From: Eretmocerus hayati
Lineage: Eukaryota > Arthropoda > Insecta > Hymenoptera > Aphelinidae
Direction of reading: 5' to 3'
Assembly (NCBI GenBank): GCA_029851415.1
Contig: CM056743.1
Coordinates: 30,764,405 to 30,828,404, forward strand
Length of the DNA: 64,000 bases
Position 1 is the stretch's first letter. Every line of letters starts with the position of its first letter. Below the pieces are notes generated by a model. It was not told the origin of the DNA, did not search any database, and saw only the letters and a program-made list of their open reading frames with translations. The position numbers were made by a program, and so were the translations under genes. Positions 22,201-32,139 of the stretch are shown piece after piece.

Positions 22201-24601
22201 CGAAAGCAAATTCATACTTCCGCCAGTTAATTAATAACTGAACCAAATTTTGTAAAAGATTAGGACCAATGCGTAACGAATCGTTGAGACTGACTCCTTG
22301 TTTAGTTTTTGAAGAACCATTGAAGACGACTCGAAGTTTTGTGGTTGTACTACTTTCTTTGAGCACACCATGATGCGGTAGAAAACAACCTACAAAATTC
22401 GAAGGGATGGTAGCATTTTCCAACACAAGAAAAGGTGACATGTGATTCAATTCCAAATACTCGCGCATGAAAGCATGATACGCTCGTTTAAAATCGTTGT
22501 TACTCTGAAATTGCTTCTCCATTCTATACAGCATTCTCAACGACGTGTTAAAAGTATCTTTAAAACAAGGCGGAGGTGTTGCCTTGAATGGTAAACTAAC
22601 TGTATATCTACCATCAGAATTACGAAGAACAGTCTTACGAAAATGAGTTTCACAAGCCTGTTCATCTGAAGTGACAACAGGGAGAGGAGGTTGCTCTTCC
22701 CGAACCCAAAATTTCTGTAGTAGATCATATACCTGGGTTTCTGCAGCACAATGCAAAACCTGTGGTATGTTGACGGCTAAATGATGTGAAGTTGCCGATG
22801 TAGGCCCTGAAATCAGCCAGCCCAATTGCGATTGTGTAGCAATTGGTTCGTTCGAAGCACCCTTTATCACGTGGCTCTCAATGATGATAGCGTGGATTGC
22901 AGATCCCAGAAGTAAGTCAATTCTTCCAACTTGAGCGTACTGAGGATCAGCCAACTGAAGCTCTGAAAGATGACTCCATGACTTCTCGTTGCCATCTGTG
23001 ACAGGCCTGTAGTTGCTGATTTTTGGCACCACGTTGGCGTCCACTTCACAACTAAAAAGAGATTCAAAATAAGGAGATATCGAAAATTCAACCGTGCTTT
23101 TACATTCAATCAATCGCTTGCTATTCAACCCAGTCACAGGACAAGCAACGGGTTCTCTATGTAGTCGCAACTGCTGACAGAGTGCTTCCGAAATGAAGGA
23201 TGGCTGCGAACACTGATCAATGAGCGCTCGTGCCACAACTTTATGCCCATGAGGACCATGCACCGTCACCAAAGCAGTTGAAAGTAAAATACTCGCGGGA
23301 GAGAATTTTGAGGTTTCTACTAAGTGAGTAGAAACAGCAGGATTCTTCACTTTACTCTTGTTCTCTGGTTCAGAACTGGCCTGAGAATCGTCGGTTTTAG
23401 GTTTAGTTTCGAAATGTAAAAGCGTGTGATGCTTATTTTGGCATGTTTTACAGCGAGATTCTGATGGACAATCAGCAATCTTGTGGTCTGACAAGCAATT
23501 GAAGCAAAGACGTTTGGATTTTACAAAATCATGACGAACTTTAACTGTTTTCTTCTTGAAAATAGGACACAAATACAGGGCATGAGGTTTTTCACAAAAT
23601 ACACATTGAGACTTACTTCCGTCTGCCGCAATGAAATGAGAATTGGAGCTCTTAGATGATGGCTTGGAAGAATTATTACCAACTTTCTTCATGTTAGCCT
23701 CTACAACCTCTAAAGCAGAGCATTTCGACTTGAGAAATGTCGTCAATGTGGCAAGCGTTGGAGGCTCCCGTGTACTGCCAATCGAAATTTCCCAGTCCTT
23801 AAGTGTTTTCATATCCAACTTCGTTGTAGCAAGATGAACAATCATATCATCCCAGTAGTCAGTAGGTCGATTCAATGATTTCAAAGCCATGAGTGGTCCA
23901 GAAATTCCTAATAGAATTTTGCGAATTTCAGCAGATGATTCTGATTTCATGTTGTCTAAAGAGAACAAAGCTGCCAAATATAGTGAAGTAGTCCGACGAA
24001 TGTTTTCATAGTGTTCAATTAGTTCATTCCAAGCCTTTTCAAAACTTCTATCGTCTTCAGGAGGAAAATCTTTGATCAAATCGAGTGGTTCATTCTGCAG
24101 ACATGAAATTAGATAATGTAATTTAGAGGTATCTGAAAGTTTCTTCTTCGATACCACGAGTGAATTGAATTTTCCTTTGAAAGCTGACCACTCTTTATAG
24201 TTACCCGAGAATTTGGGCAACGGTACTTTTTGCAGCTCAGCCTCAATAGAATGAGAAGCTGAAGACACAATTGGCTGCGGATTTGTAGAATCAGGACACA
24301 GTCTCACATTACTGTTCAGTGATTCAAGATGCTCCAGGAATTCTCCTTTGACCTCGAGATACTTCTGTTTGAATTGAAAGAAACAATTCGAAGTGAAATA
24401 CTGGTGATCATCGTCCTTTTCGTCACTTGAACACATATCGTCATGATCAAGTCTAAAATCTGACCAAATACTGTCTATGTTGTCTATCTGAACCATAGTA
24501 GCTCCTTTATGCTGTTTATCGGGACTCTTATTCTTGAACATGTCCCAAGCAGTACAAAGTTCATAAAAGCGTTGCTTTTGACTCTCGAAAAATCCCTCCA
24601 T
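19271..24601 (-). CDS. BEL/Pao gag-pol polyprotein, 1776 residues
   Basis: A single open frame from ATG at 24601. In order: a gag segment of the DUF1759 type (about residues 120-280, with PLPKFSGNYKEWSAFKGKF); zinc-knuckle cysteines (about 330-390, CVFC, CFNC, CKTC patterns); an aspartic protease of the A17 type with active-site ALIDQCSQ near residue 462; reverse transcriptase with YMDD at about 873-876; RNase H with GFADAS near 1057; an integrase HHCC finger near 1400; an integrase core with GVDYAGP (about 1470), a second Asp in DQAANFKG (about 1537) and Glu in GLWEAVV (about 1587); and a C-terminal DUF5641-like segment. All key catalytic residues are visible and there is no internal stop or frameshift. 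It would package the element RNA, copy it and insert the cDNA. The cysteine after the protease active-site Asp-Gln replaces the usual Gly and is worth noting. Confidence 0.93.
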   Translation of the reverse strand: MEGFFESQKQRFYELCTAWDMFKNKSPDKQHKGATMVQIDNIDSIWSDFRLDHDDMCSSDEKDDDHQYFTSNCFFQFKQKYLEVKGEFLEHLESLNSNVRLCPDSTNPQPIVSSASHSIEAELQKVPLPKFSGNYKEWSAFKGKFNSLVVSKKKLSDTSKLHYLISCLQNEPLDLIKDFPPEDDRSFEKAWNELIEHYENIRRTTSLYLAALFSLDNMKSESSAEIRKILLGISGPLMALKSLNRPTDYWDDMIVHLATTKLDMKTLKDWEISIGSTREPPTLATLTTFLKSKCSALEVVEANMKKVGNNSSKPSSKSSNSHFIAADGSKSQCVFCEKPHALYLCPIFKKKTVKVRHDFVKSKRLCFNCLSDHKIADCPSESRCKTCQNKHHTLLHFETKPKTDDSQASSEPENKSKVKNPAVSTHLVETSKFSPASILLSTALVTVHGPHGHKVVARALIDQCSQPSFISEALCQQLRLHREPVACPVTGLNSKRLIECKSTVEFSISPYFESLFSCEVDANVVPKISNYRPVTDGNEKSWSHLSELQLADPQYAQVGRIDLLLGSAIHAIIIESHVIKGASNEPIATQSQLGWLISGPTSATSHHLAVNIPQVLHCAAETQVYDLLQKFWVREEQPPLPVVTSDEQACETHFRKTVLRNSDGRYTVSLPFKATPPPCFKDTFNTSLRMLYRMEKQFQSNNDFKRAYHAFMREYLELNHMSPFLVLENATIPSNFVGCFLPHHGVLKESSTTTKLRVVFNGSSKTKQGVSLNDSLRIGPNLLQNLVQLLINWRKYEFAFVADVEKMYRQIWVAPEDQNYQLILWRFDESHPVMIYKLTSPSPFQANRVRIQLAKDEKSRFPLGSDALENETYMDDVSSGGHSIEEAKQKQIEVTELCKVGGFNLRKWLSNEPSILSDLPDDALASETCRSLGEDTSFAILGLKWQPKPDNFIFKINHDSNVAQWTKRLVLSQIAKLYDPLGLVSPVVVFAKIFLQKLWLHNTVLDSGENQQLSWDDPLPPYLAEEWKIWYNELPSLASIKIPRWLGYKPDSASLQIHGFADASKLAYGFVIYLRSIINGRISVALISSKSRVAPLKSDSLPRLELSAALELSRGIEKVLTSFKNDAIDIFCWVDAKNVLYWLKEIPSKWPTYVANRCAEIHNLVPNARWLHVRTAENPADYVSRGVLPSQLPNLKQWWDGPEWLSHEQCNWPSSLMEITRPDFVTPSKSEATTHVVAAPKPILNPIEVDQSKVNPFWSLLYDRCSSLSQVLGGTMYILKFIDIFVREKQNDHDLKPVLFQHDWFKIQRTSGTPSAAEWRRARLFWIYIVQRLHFSKEIRDLELGRQVANSSNLIKLSPVLVQGLLRCGGRLENSLLNRNQKKPLILPYFSKFTDLLIHECHVRTLHGGIQLTLSTLRTEYWIVKGRLRVKTVINKCLRCLRYRANPEQQMMADLPAARVQPSRPFSKSGVDYAGPFLMRPCRGRGRTTTKGYIVIFVCLSTKASHLEAVSDYTTETFLSAFDRFVARRGHCKTIICDQAANFKGADRELKARLNAASTQSQEIVTTLAHRGTTWRFNPPGAPHFGGLWEAVVKSTKYHLRRIVGQFKPTFEEFSTILCKIEACLNSRPLVPLSDDPNDLQSLTPAHFLIQSDSYLVPEPDCEQERIPITKRWRITQQMLQSFWRQWSREYLQTLNQRHIWHHRSRPIEVGDLVLVRAENTPPAQWPLARVTAIHPSNDDLPRVVTIRTATTTLDRPITKLILLLQSDEDNDDLIQ

Positions 24602-25428
24602 TATGATTCAAAAGAGCCGAAAATATCAGAATCCAAAGAATTGGCTCGAAGAAACTCGAAGATTCAAATTAGCTGTGGTTACTCAAACACAATATAGATT
24701 CTCCGATACAAATCGCCCGAGAGCGAGTCGAAAAATCACAGTTCAAAACAATCAGGTGCGCAGATGATTGCACCAAAATACAAATTCAAATTGTACTCAC
24801 AGCTGGGCTACATTCATACCCATTGCGCTATGACTGCGATGTACTTGTAGAGATGTAGGCAGTTGCGTGCACGTCGCGTAGCTCAGGACGCAAAAATGGC
24901 CGGAACGAAGACCTTGTTCTCGTAGCCGATGTCCAGTACTATGATGACGCGCAGCACTCCCGCCGCTGCAATCTGCGACGTTGACAGCAGGCTCCTCGAC
25001 GCAGCAAATCAGAGCGTAGATGGTGTGGAAAGAAACAGAGGATTGCTTTCTCTCCTGCCGAAGCTCACCCTTGCCGCCAAAACAATCTCCAGAGCCGCCT
25101 CGCCGACACAGGACGGACGCTTTCTGCACCACTGCTGTCTGCCCGCTATGAGTGCACGTGCCTCTGAAAAGCCCACATGGCTAACCTGGAAGCGATGCAC
25201 TCGTTGCGCTATTACAGCGCGACGTAAACAATGCTGCAGCAACAGCACCACTGCCACAGCTGTTTACAGCGGACCAGCAGACGTTGTCGAAAAACCACGG
25301 AGCTCACGATGACATCAGCAGACGAACCCTTGTTGACGTTCAGGCTCGCCGTGTCGTCGGTAGATGCACACAACGATGTTTCTTTTTCCAGCAGCTATCC
25401 GCTCTCCGTGTGTCACTGGATTCACTAT
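24602..25428 (-). other. Long 5' leader of the BEL element
   Basis: About 830 bases between the primer site and the gag-pol ATG. It is GC-richer than the flanks in its distal half. Frames of 80-110 codons occur but match nothing known to me. A donor-like CT|GTGAGT near 24805 and an acceptor-like AACCACAG near 24675 could allow splicing of the leader; this is speculative. Confidence 0.4.
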
Positions 25429-25446
25429 CCGACTCTCGAAGGACCA
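25429..25446 (-). other. Candidate primer-binding site
   Basis: On the minus strand TGGTCCTTCGAGAGTCGG starts three bases inside the 5' LTR. A PBS normally begins TGG to pair with a tRNA CCA end. I cannot name the priming tRNA with confidence. Confidence 0.55.
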
Positions 25447-25448
25447 AA

Positions 25449-25625
25449 TGTTCAGATTTGGAGAGGCGTAATAACTGTGAGGCAGCGATTACAAATTGAA
25501 AAACACAAGTTTTATTTGACAATATGTGTTTCGCTCCGTGGCTCGACGGTAACTACTAAGTTTGACGGGCGACAAACAGATGGCGCTACGGTTGCCATGA
25601 CGCGTAACTACGACATTTTCGAACA
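25449..25625 (-). repeat. 5' LTR of the BEL element
   Basis: 177-bp copy of 18922-19098 with one difference seen (G at the position matching 18952). It is followed by the duplicated GCTT. Confidence 0.92.
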
Positions 25626-25690
25626 GCTTCGTACTCGAAAGTTCCGGGATTCCAATCCCACGAGGGAAAATTTTGGATATCTTTTCCTTC
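25626..25690 (+). repeat. 3' part of the split tRNA-derived SINE
   Basis: Continues the tRNA-like sequence of 18893-18921: GCTTCGTACTCGAAAG, then a T-arm-like GGGATTCCAATCCC standing where a pol III B box (GGTTCGANTCC) is expected. The tail beyond is AT-rich and its end is not clear. Confidence 0.55.
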
Positions 25691-27060
25691 ACTTTATTTT
25701 TATTTTCATGAATTCAGTATTATGAAGATTTGTTGTACGGATTTTTTTCGAAACTCGGAAGATATATTCTGAAGATTTTAAGAAGCAAAGATTTTGTGAA
25801 CCGAAATTCGACTGCGTGCATTTGGCCCGCTCTCTTGTTGCTTTTTGAATACATACAGAGACTGTTATTTCATTATTATTATTATTTTTTTTCTTAAGCT
25901 TTGGAGCCCTTCTGGGCTCATGCAGCTGCCTGTGTACTGTGTGTTATTGTTACTCGTGTTATGTATGTACCTGGGTTGCTTACGGTCTTATCTCAGAGCC
26001 AACCCCTGCAGTGGTACCTGTAGTCAGATAGTTCACTGCATCACTGTTTTCGACGCACCAGGTTTTACTCACACAGTGAGCTCGTGTGGCTCGCTCTCTC
26101 GTAGTCGAAAGGCACGAGACACCTCTGCTTTCGACTCAGTGGTCTACTAGCAGAGTGGACGACTCCGCTGTTGCACCTTGTGAACTTGTGTCAGTGTAGT
26201 GACTGTAACGTGTATGCACTCTCCGCATTTGCCCGGGACAATTCATCCCGTGGGGCAAGGGAAAACTTCCTTGTGAGGGAAGAAAACCCGCCCCAGAGAG
26301 CTCGGTGCCACTATCGTATTTCATTATTTAATTAATGCCTTTATTCCATTGAGATATTACTCATACATATTCCGACGAGGAGAAAGCTACATCCCTTGAA
26401 TGAACTACTTCCGAATTCGAAAATAATCAAGATAGCTTAATGAGAGGAATTTTCTCTAGGAAGATTAACTTGGCACAGATAAACCAAAGTCCAATTGTGA
26501 TTTTCGTGCTAAACTTGATGCAATATTTGGACCAAGCAATATACCGCCTTCGCTCGCAAGGATCTGCCCATCCAATCAATTATTATTCGATTTGAACTGA
26601 AATTCGGTGAGTTTAATCATTTGAGAGCGAATTCTTCCCTCCGAGTTCCGTTATCATTTTCGAATTCAAAAGTGCTTAACTAGATGCAGCATTTTTTCCA
26701 TCGAAATATGATCCCTACATACTGAGCTACATGAGAGTGAGGCATTGATTGAATAATAAAATAACGGCTGTTTTAGGAATTAAAAAAAAAAAAAAATTGA
26801 GAGCGTGCCAAATCCACGCAAATAACTTTTGGGCTCAAAAACTTTCCTTTTTACAACCTCCAAAACATATCCTCCGAATTCCGAAAAATCCGTATATCAA
26901 ATCTTTATCAGATTGTATTTATGAAAATGGAAAAAAAAGACATCCAAAATTTTCCGTCTTGGGACTGGAACTCTTTGGAGTACGAAGTAACAACGCTATC
27001 CAGTACGTCACCGATGTGTACCACGTAAAATAACTAAACTTGTAAATAATTTGCTGCTAT
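25691..27060. other. Spacer, no gene recognised
   Basis: Contains an (ATT)n-like run near 25872-25890, a GC-richer stretch 25910-26310 with a short palindrome CACAGTGAGCTCGTGTG, and a poly(A) near 26783. The GC-richer stretch looks repetitive in style (ACTTCCTTGTGAGGGAAG) but has no second copy in this window. Confidence 0.35.
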
Positions 27061-27067
27061 CTAGGAG

Positions 27068-27185
27068 GGATTTGTTATTGTTTTCGCCCGCGAGTGACTC
27101 ACGCGCCGAACGGCACCTCAGCCGCCCAGTTTGAGCGGAAATGCTTTCTGTCGCCGATAGTGGCGCTCACGGTCAACTAAGAATA
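27068..27185 (+). repeat. ~120-bp dispersed repeat, copy 2
   Basis: Plus-strand counterpart of 18715-18837: TTTGTTATTGTTTTCGCCCG, ACTCACGCGCC, GCGGAAATGCTTTCTG, GTGGCGCTCACGG. Order and spacing are kept with scattered substitutions. Confidence 0.55.
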
Positions 27186-27736
27186 AACAGTTTTCAGATG
27201 AGCGCGATGTACACGCTTGATGGATAGGAGTCGCGTTCGAATATGTCGCATTCACTTGCCAATTATTGGTTTCGTAATACGCTGACATACGACGGGCAGA
27301 TAGTTAGCCCGGAATTGTTTCAGTGTAGTTGTCAGAAGCATAATGATTCACGTATTCCGTTAGTCATCGATCGAGTTTTGTCGTTTTTCGTGATAGAAGA
27401 CCCACTTTTAAAAGGTAAACATGTGCGCCAGAGTGAAACGCTCTTATCCTTCCAGCGATGTTTACTGTTTGGATATCGAACTTTCATGATGGATATAGAT
27501 CATCTCAGCAGAATGAGGTCGGTTTCCTAACCGTTGGCCGTCAGAAATCATTGTATACTCGTTCAATCAACCAAAGAAAGGGAATCATCTGCTGTTTTGA
27601 GTAACTTCAACTCTTAAATTAATCTTCTTCATCACTCTGGTCTCTGATCTTGTATAACTCAGATGTCCCAATATAGTGGTCCTGCTTCCCTTCAAGTGAT
27701 CATCTCGGAATGCTTCAATTTTCTGACTGATGACTG

Positions 27737-28652
27737 AGGATTGACTGACTGACCCCCGTAAATGTCGGAAACACATAATGAGCAGAGAAATGAAAATCTA
27801 TGAGAAGCAAAATTTGTTCATGCAAAATGATGTTTAGCGTAAATGTATCACAGCTGCACGTAGTCTTAGATCTTACGTTCATACTAAACGGAGGTCACAT
27901 CTTCATCACATTGATAATGTCATTCTAGTCTTACGAATTTTTCACCGACAAATAATATAGCGAGTTGCATGATCAATGTGAAGTTGAATCTTTCAAAAAA
28001 TTCACCAATATAGAAGCTACTTGTTACAGCAGTCAAAAAATTCAACAATATAGAGGCTACTTGTGACAGCAGCTCTGGCTATTATGGCATCTTGGATTGC
28101 ACAGTATTTTTTTCACTTCACACGAACATGTATTTGAAGAACATTGAGCTTTACAATTGCATCTCATCATCCCCTGGTCACCTGTAATGGAATTTTTTGA
28201 AGTTGCTGCTCGTATGAGCTCACAGTTTGCGCCTGATTCATTTCGTTGAGATCGAGGAATTTCTCTTTGCAAACTTGAAACTGGCTCCTCGTGAACAGCT
28301 GCTTAGTTAAAGCAGCTCTTGTTCCAATTTTGTAGAAGTCCTCATCCACGATGTTGATAATCATTCCCACCAAGTTCTTGGAATATAATTGACATTGACG
28401 ATATTCAGGCTACAAGCATAATTCGAATGTTTGGGAGATGATATTGAAGCGGAACCTCTACTTACAAAAGTGTGCGGTGTTGTACTGTCAGCTGACGTCT
28501 GTTGGGATTGGCTCGGTAATGATAATACCTCCTCGTACCCCAGGAGCTTAGTTTTCGGCGCAAAGTTTTCAAAATATCAAGTTTACGTGCAAATTATATT
28601 TTTCATTAGCAATCACGTTTCGGACATTTACGGAGGCTTGTTAGTCAATCCT
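27737..28652 (-). mobile_element. Decayed DNA element with 36-bp inverted repeats and integrase tail
   Basis: Inverted repeats at 27737-27772 (AGGATTGACTGACTGACCCC and onward) and 28617-28652 match at about 30 of 36 positions. They enclose the C-terminal part of an integrase-like protein on the minus strand. Beyond the right repeat is a cluster of the same AGTCAATCCTAGGATTGACT motif. The combination suggests an internally deleted Ginger-like or related integrase element, but target duplications were not found, so the true ends are uncertain. Confidence 0.45.
28057..28410 (-). pseudogene. C-terminal fragment of a KRBA2/SCAND3-like integrase protein
   Basis: The minus strand reads LVGMIINIVDEDFYKIGTR...LFTRSQFQVC and, in another frame, MMRCNCKAQCSSNTCSCEV followed by LCNPRCHNSQSCC and a stop. 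This order, a small strand-rich segment then a CXC-like cysteine cluster, is what I know from the C-termini of integrase-derived proteins annotated as KRAB-A-domain-containing 2-like or SCAN-domain-containing 3-like in arthropods. The two halves are in different frames, with the shift at or near the A6/T6 run at 28193-28198. The catalytic DDE core is absent. The fragment may start at an acceptor-like TTGTAG near 28410. No functional product is expected. Confidence 0.6.
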
Positions 28653-28775
28653 AAGATTGACTAGTGAATGTCCGAAATGCTGCCATTTCAACAACATTGA
28701 CTAGACCTTCCAGTCAATGTCGGACATTTACTAGTCAATCCTAGGATTCACTAGTGGATCTCCGGCATTGGCTGA
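28640..28775. repeat. Cluster of AGTCAATCCTAGGATTGACT-type palindromes
   Basis: Four or more short palindromic units (AGTCAATCCTAAGATTGACT, CTAGTCAATCCTAGGATT and variants) alternate with CGGACATTTAC or its complement. They extend outward from the right inverted repeat of the neighbouring element and look like subterminal repeats, possible transposase-binding sites. Confidence 0.5.
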
Positions 28776-29586
28776 TTTCGGACGTCTACTGTAACATATA
28801 TATTGAGATCCCTTTCAATGATACGAAACAACTCTCACTGTTTTGATGATATGCTTAGTCACTTCCAAAACCAGTTGAAAAAAATTACACCTTGTTCGAT
28901 TGCAATGGCTATGAGCTTTGTACATGAAATCAAACAGTTCGGAAGAGATCTCCTCAAAATTATGTTAGGTACAATGTCAGCTACTGTAAGGGCAGCGTTC
29001 GATTGTCAATAAGATAAGACACCGTAATCTCGAAAGTTTTCACGTCGAATAATGTCGGGATCGGTACTTAAAATCTCTTCACTACTTTCAACTCGCGATG
29101 AACGGGTTCCGATCTACCACTTCCCCAAGTTTCATCAATTGTAATAGGAGCCACATTCGATGTAGTTGGTGCGGGATCCATTTTTCACACACAGTCTTCA
29201 TCCTGACAATGTGCGCATGCGAGAGCACATGCCTTTGCCCACGCTCGAGCACTCGCTAGAGCGTGCGACGAATTTCGCAGCTCAGAGCACATGCGGAAGC
29301 ACGTACTATATGCATTATGTTGTAGGGAAATATCCAGAATCTTGCGTGATGAGAGCAGAGTGACAGGCAGGATGTCCGGGGAACATTTTGACTCTCCACG
29401 CCCATTATCAAACTCGAGGGGCAAGGCGCGTGTCCTGTCGTGGTGGTTGCTGCATAAGATACAGCGACGGAAGCTATTCGTGGCCACGGTCGCAAATAAA
29501 ATAGAAATGCACCCAAGGGGTTGGGAAAGCGAATTGGATCATAAGTAAGACTCAAAAGACTCTAGATGTGAGTGCGGGGAAAACTC

Positions 29587-29807
29587 ATAGACATAGAAGT
29601 ATAGACTGAGGGTCGTGTATACCGGCTGTCGTCAGCTAGCGTCTACAATGAGAGTGAAAGAGACACAACATAGGCAACGTGTGTTAAAATTGCCGACTTT
29701 TGAAGCATGTTGTCTCTCTCGCTCTTAGGCAAAGGTCTATCGCTAGTGGTCAACGGCGGAGATACGGCGCCCGCGGTCTATACTTTTACGTGCAAGGGTA
29801 AACTCGA
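29587..29807. mobile_element. Small MITE-like insert in the left outer arm
   Basis: AGTATAGAC (29598) and GTCTATACT (29776-29784) form short terminal inverted repeats, with inner matches such as GAAAGAGACACAACAT / ATGTTGTCTCTCTC. The opposite arm lacks this block. It is flanked by near-duplicates GGGAAAACTC and GGGTAAACTC, which may be a target duplication. Confidence 0.45.
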
Positions 29808-29990
29808 TCGAGATTTGTTAGGTTACGTGTGTGCCGTACTAGCGTTTCCTGCAGCACCCGCGGTGGCAGATGCCTCAGTGCGTGCGATGTGGGATGCCAT
29901 AGCGTACACGTCGAATATTACTCGTATTGCCTGACAATTTTTCACTATGAAGGGTAAGCGGGACAAAGCATACTCGTGTACGAAGAGGCT

Positions 29991-30975
29991 GGTAGCCGCT
30001 AACCCACCCCCCCCCCTCCTCCCCCAGATATCTGTCTGAAATAGATCTGTTACCTGTGAGTTGCTGTGAGCCCTGATGACACATATATATATATATATAT
30101 CGCAATCTTATATGGCTCATTTCGTGTAGCAGACGCCACAGCACGCCCTGTCGTATTTGTCTCCGCAAGTACTTGAGTAATAGCAATTGTGAAATATTGC
30201 GGCTCTATTATGAATGTAATGCTATAAAAAATTGGACATCGTGATCTGGATGCTATATCCACCCTCCCGCGTCGCAAATCCACGTCAATAATTATGTAGT
30301 AGTTGGAGTTACTTATACTCTTATCATGGCATCTGACGATAATCATGAAAATTAGAGATGAGCGGTCGTTGGGCAATCACCTTCGGTGTTGACGAAACCA
30401 GCTTCTGGGCTAGTCCGCACTGCCAGCAAAGTTCGTCTTGAGTGATCCAGCATATCACCACCTAGCGTCGACAAACTGAATCAGTTCTATTAGTCAAGAA
30501 TGGAACATTTTTTTCTGGGCCACACCGCTAGGTGGTGATGTCCTTGATCCGGAACACTCAAGGCAAATTTTGATGTCCGTATAGAATAGCCCAGGAGCTA
30601 ACGATTTCGTTGAGACCGCATGTGATTGCCCAACCGCCGCTGATCTCTAATTTTCATGGTCATCGTCAGATGCCATGATAAGAGTATGAGTAACTTCAGC
30701 AATTTCATAACTACTGACGTGGATTTGCGACGCGGGAGGGGGACAGAAGCACCCAGATTAGGATGTTCAATCCTTTTTAGCATTGTATTCATACTTGACG
30801 CCAGAATATTTCAAAACTGCTATCACTCAAGTACTTGCGGAGGCAAATACGACAGGACGTGCTGTGGCGCCTCCTAGACGGAATGAGACATGCAGAATCA
30901 CGACACATATATCTTGATATGTATCAGAGCTCACAGCCACAGGAAAGGAGGGGAGCGGGTGGGTTATGGGCTACC
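29991..30975. repeat. Inner palindrome B of the nested structure
   Basis: GGTAGCCGCTAACCC (left) pairs with GGGTTATGGGCTACC (right). The arms are about 480 bp with the centre near 30483, where TCACCACCTAGCG pairs with CGCTAGGTGGTGA. The left arm contains a (AT)n run at about 30082-30100. Confidence 0.7.
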
Positions 30976-30988
30976 GACCTATCCCTCC

Positions 30989-32139
30989 CACGGTGTCCTT
31001 GAACCAACTTTAAATGAGTCGGAAGACCACCTCGCCAAATGTTTTCTCAAATGGTTGTTCAGGGCTCAAATAACATCTTCCAACTGTTTTTAAAATCGCC
31101 TACGTTAGAATTTTCAAATAAATCAACTTTTATGATTTTTTTCTAAAGAAATCGTCAAAAAACGACTTTGACGCGCTTTGGTGATGATAAACGCTTGGTT
31201 ATATGCTTCAAATTTCACGAATATTTCGTCAGAAAGTACAGATGGTTCATGACACTCTATCCCAAACGATTCGCAATGTAATACGTTGAGGAAGGGATAG
31301 GCTTCGTGAGTTGTAGCTAATGCTTGGGTATATAGAGAGTCAGTTGGCGAATATAGACAGGTCCACATATCTATATTGGGAAATTTGTCGTCTGCTCACG
31401 GCTCTGTCTTCTTCTTATTCACATTGGTCCTAATAATATGTACACAATGCCTTGGGCTCTCGGCAAGGTCCTCATCGCGCAACAAAAGCTCTCACTTCGG
31501 TTCTGGAGAGCTTGCAGGTATATCAAACCTGCTCCACATCTCGCATCTGAGTGGAGGAGGTAGCTCTATCGTAGTTCTAAGATGCGAGATGTGGAGCAGG
31601 TTTGATATACCTGCAAGCTCTCCAGAACCGAAGTGAGAGCTTTTGTTGCGCGATGAGGACCTTGCCGAGAGTCCAAGGCATTGTGTACATATTATTAGGA
31701 CCAATGTGAATGAGAAGAAGACAGAGCCGTGAGCAGACGACAAATTTCCCAATATAGATATGTGGACCTGTCTATATTCGCCATCTGACTCTCTATATAC
31801 CCAAGCATTAGCCACAACTCACGAAGCCTATCCCTTCCTCTACGTATTACATTGCGAATCGTTTGGAATAGAGTGTCATGAACCATCTGTACTTTCTGAC
31901 GGAATATTCGTGAAATTTGAAGCATATAACCAAGCGCTTAGCATCACCAAAGCGCGTTAAAGTAGTTTTTTGACGATTTCTTCAAAAAAAAATCATAAAA
32001 GTTGATTTATTTGAAAATTCAAACGTAGACGATTTTAAAAACAGTTGGAAGATGTTATTTGAGCCCTGAACAACCATTTGAGAAAACATTTGGCGAGGTG
32101 GTCTTCCGACTCATTTAAAGTTGGTTCAAGGACACCGTG
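30989..32139. repeat. Inner palindrome C of the nested structure
   Basis: CACGGTGTCCTTGAACC (30989) pairs with GGTTCAAGGACACCGTG (ending 32139). The arms are about 570 bp, very similar, with the centre near 31564. They produce mirrored frames on both strands (for example GNLSSAHGSVFF on each), which should not be read as two genes. Confidence 0.75.

Larger units (their letters stand above)
18922..25625 (-). mobile_element. Complete BEL/Pao LTR retrotransposon
   Basis: A 6.7-kb element on the minus strand, bounded by 177-bp LTRs that begin TGTTCAG and end GAACA on the plus strand and differ at a single visible position (18952 T versus G). A 4-bp target duplication GCTT flanks it (18918-18921 and 25626-25629). 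It contains one uninterrupted gag-pol frame, a purine-rich tract before the 3' LTR and a TGG-starting primer-site candidate after the 5' LTR. There is no env-like frame. Near-identical LTRs and an open frame point to recent insertion and possible activity. It lies inside a tRNA-derived SINE and perhaps inside the long intron of the CACTA-like gene. Confidence 0.93.

Noticed and set aside
27243..27413. Plus-strand frame MSHSLANYWFRNTLTYDGQI... with a donor-like AAAAG|GTAAAC as a gene exon
   Set aside because: Composition is protein-like but no domain, acceptor or partner exon was recognised; too weak to annotate.
31376..31815. Two similar proteins on opposite strands (GNLSSAHGSVFF...)
   Set aside because: They are mirror images of one palindrome, not paralogous genes.
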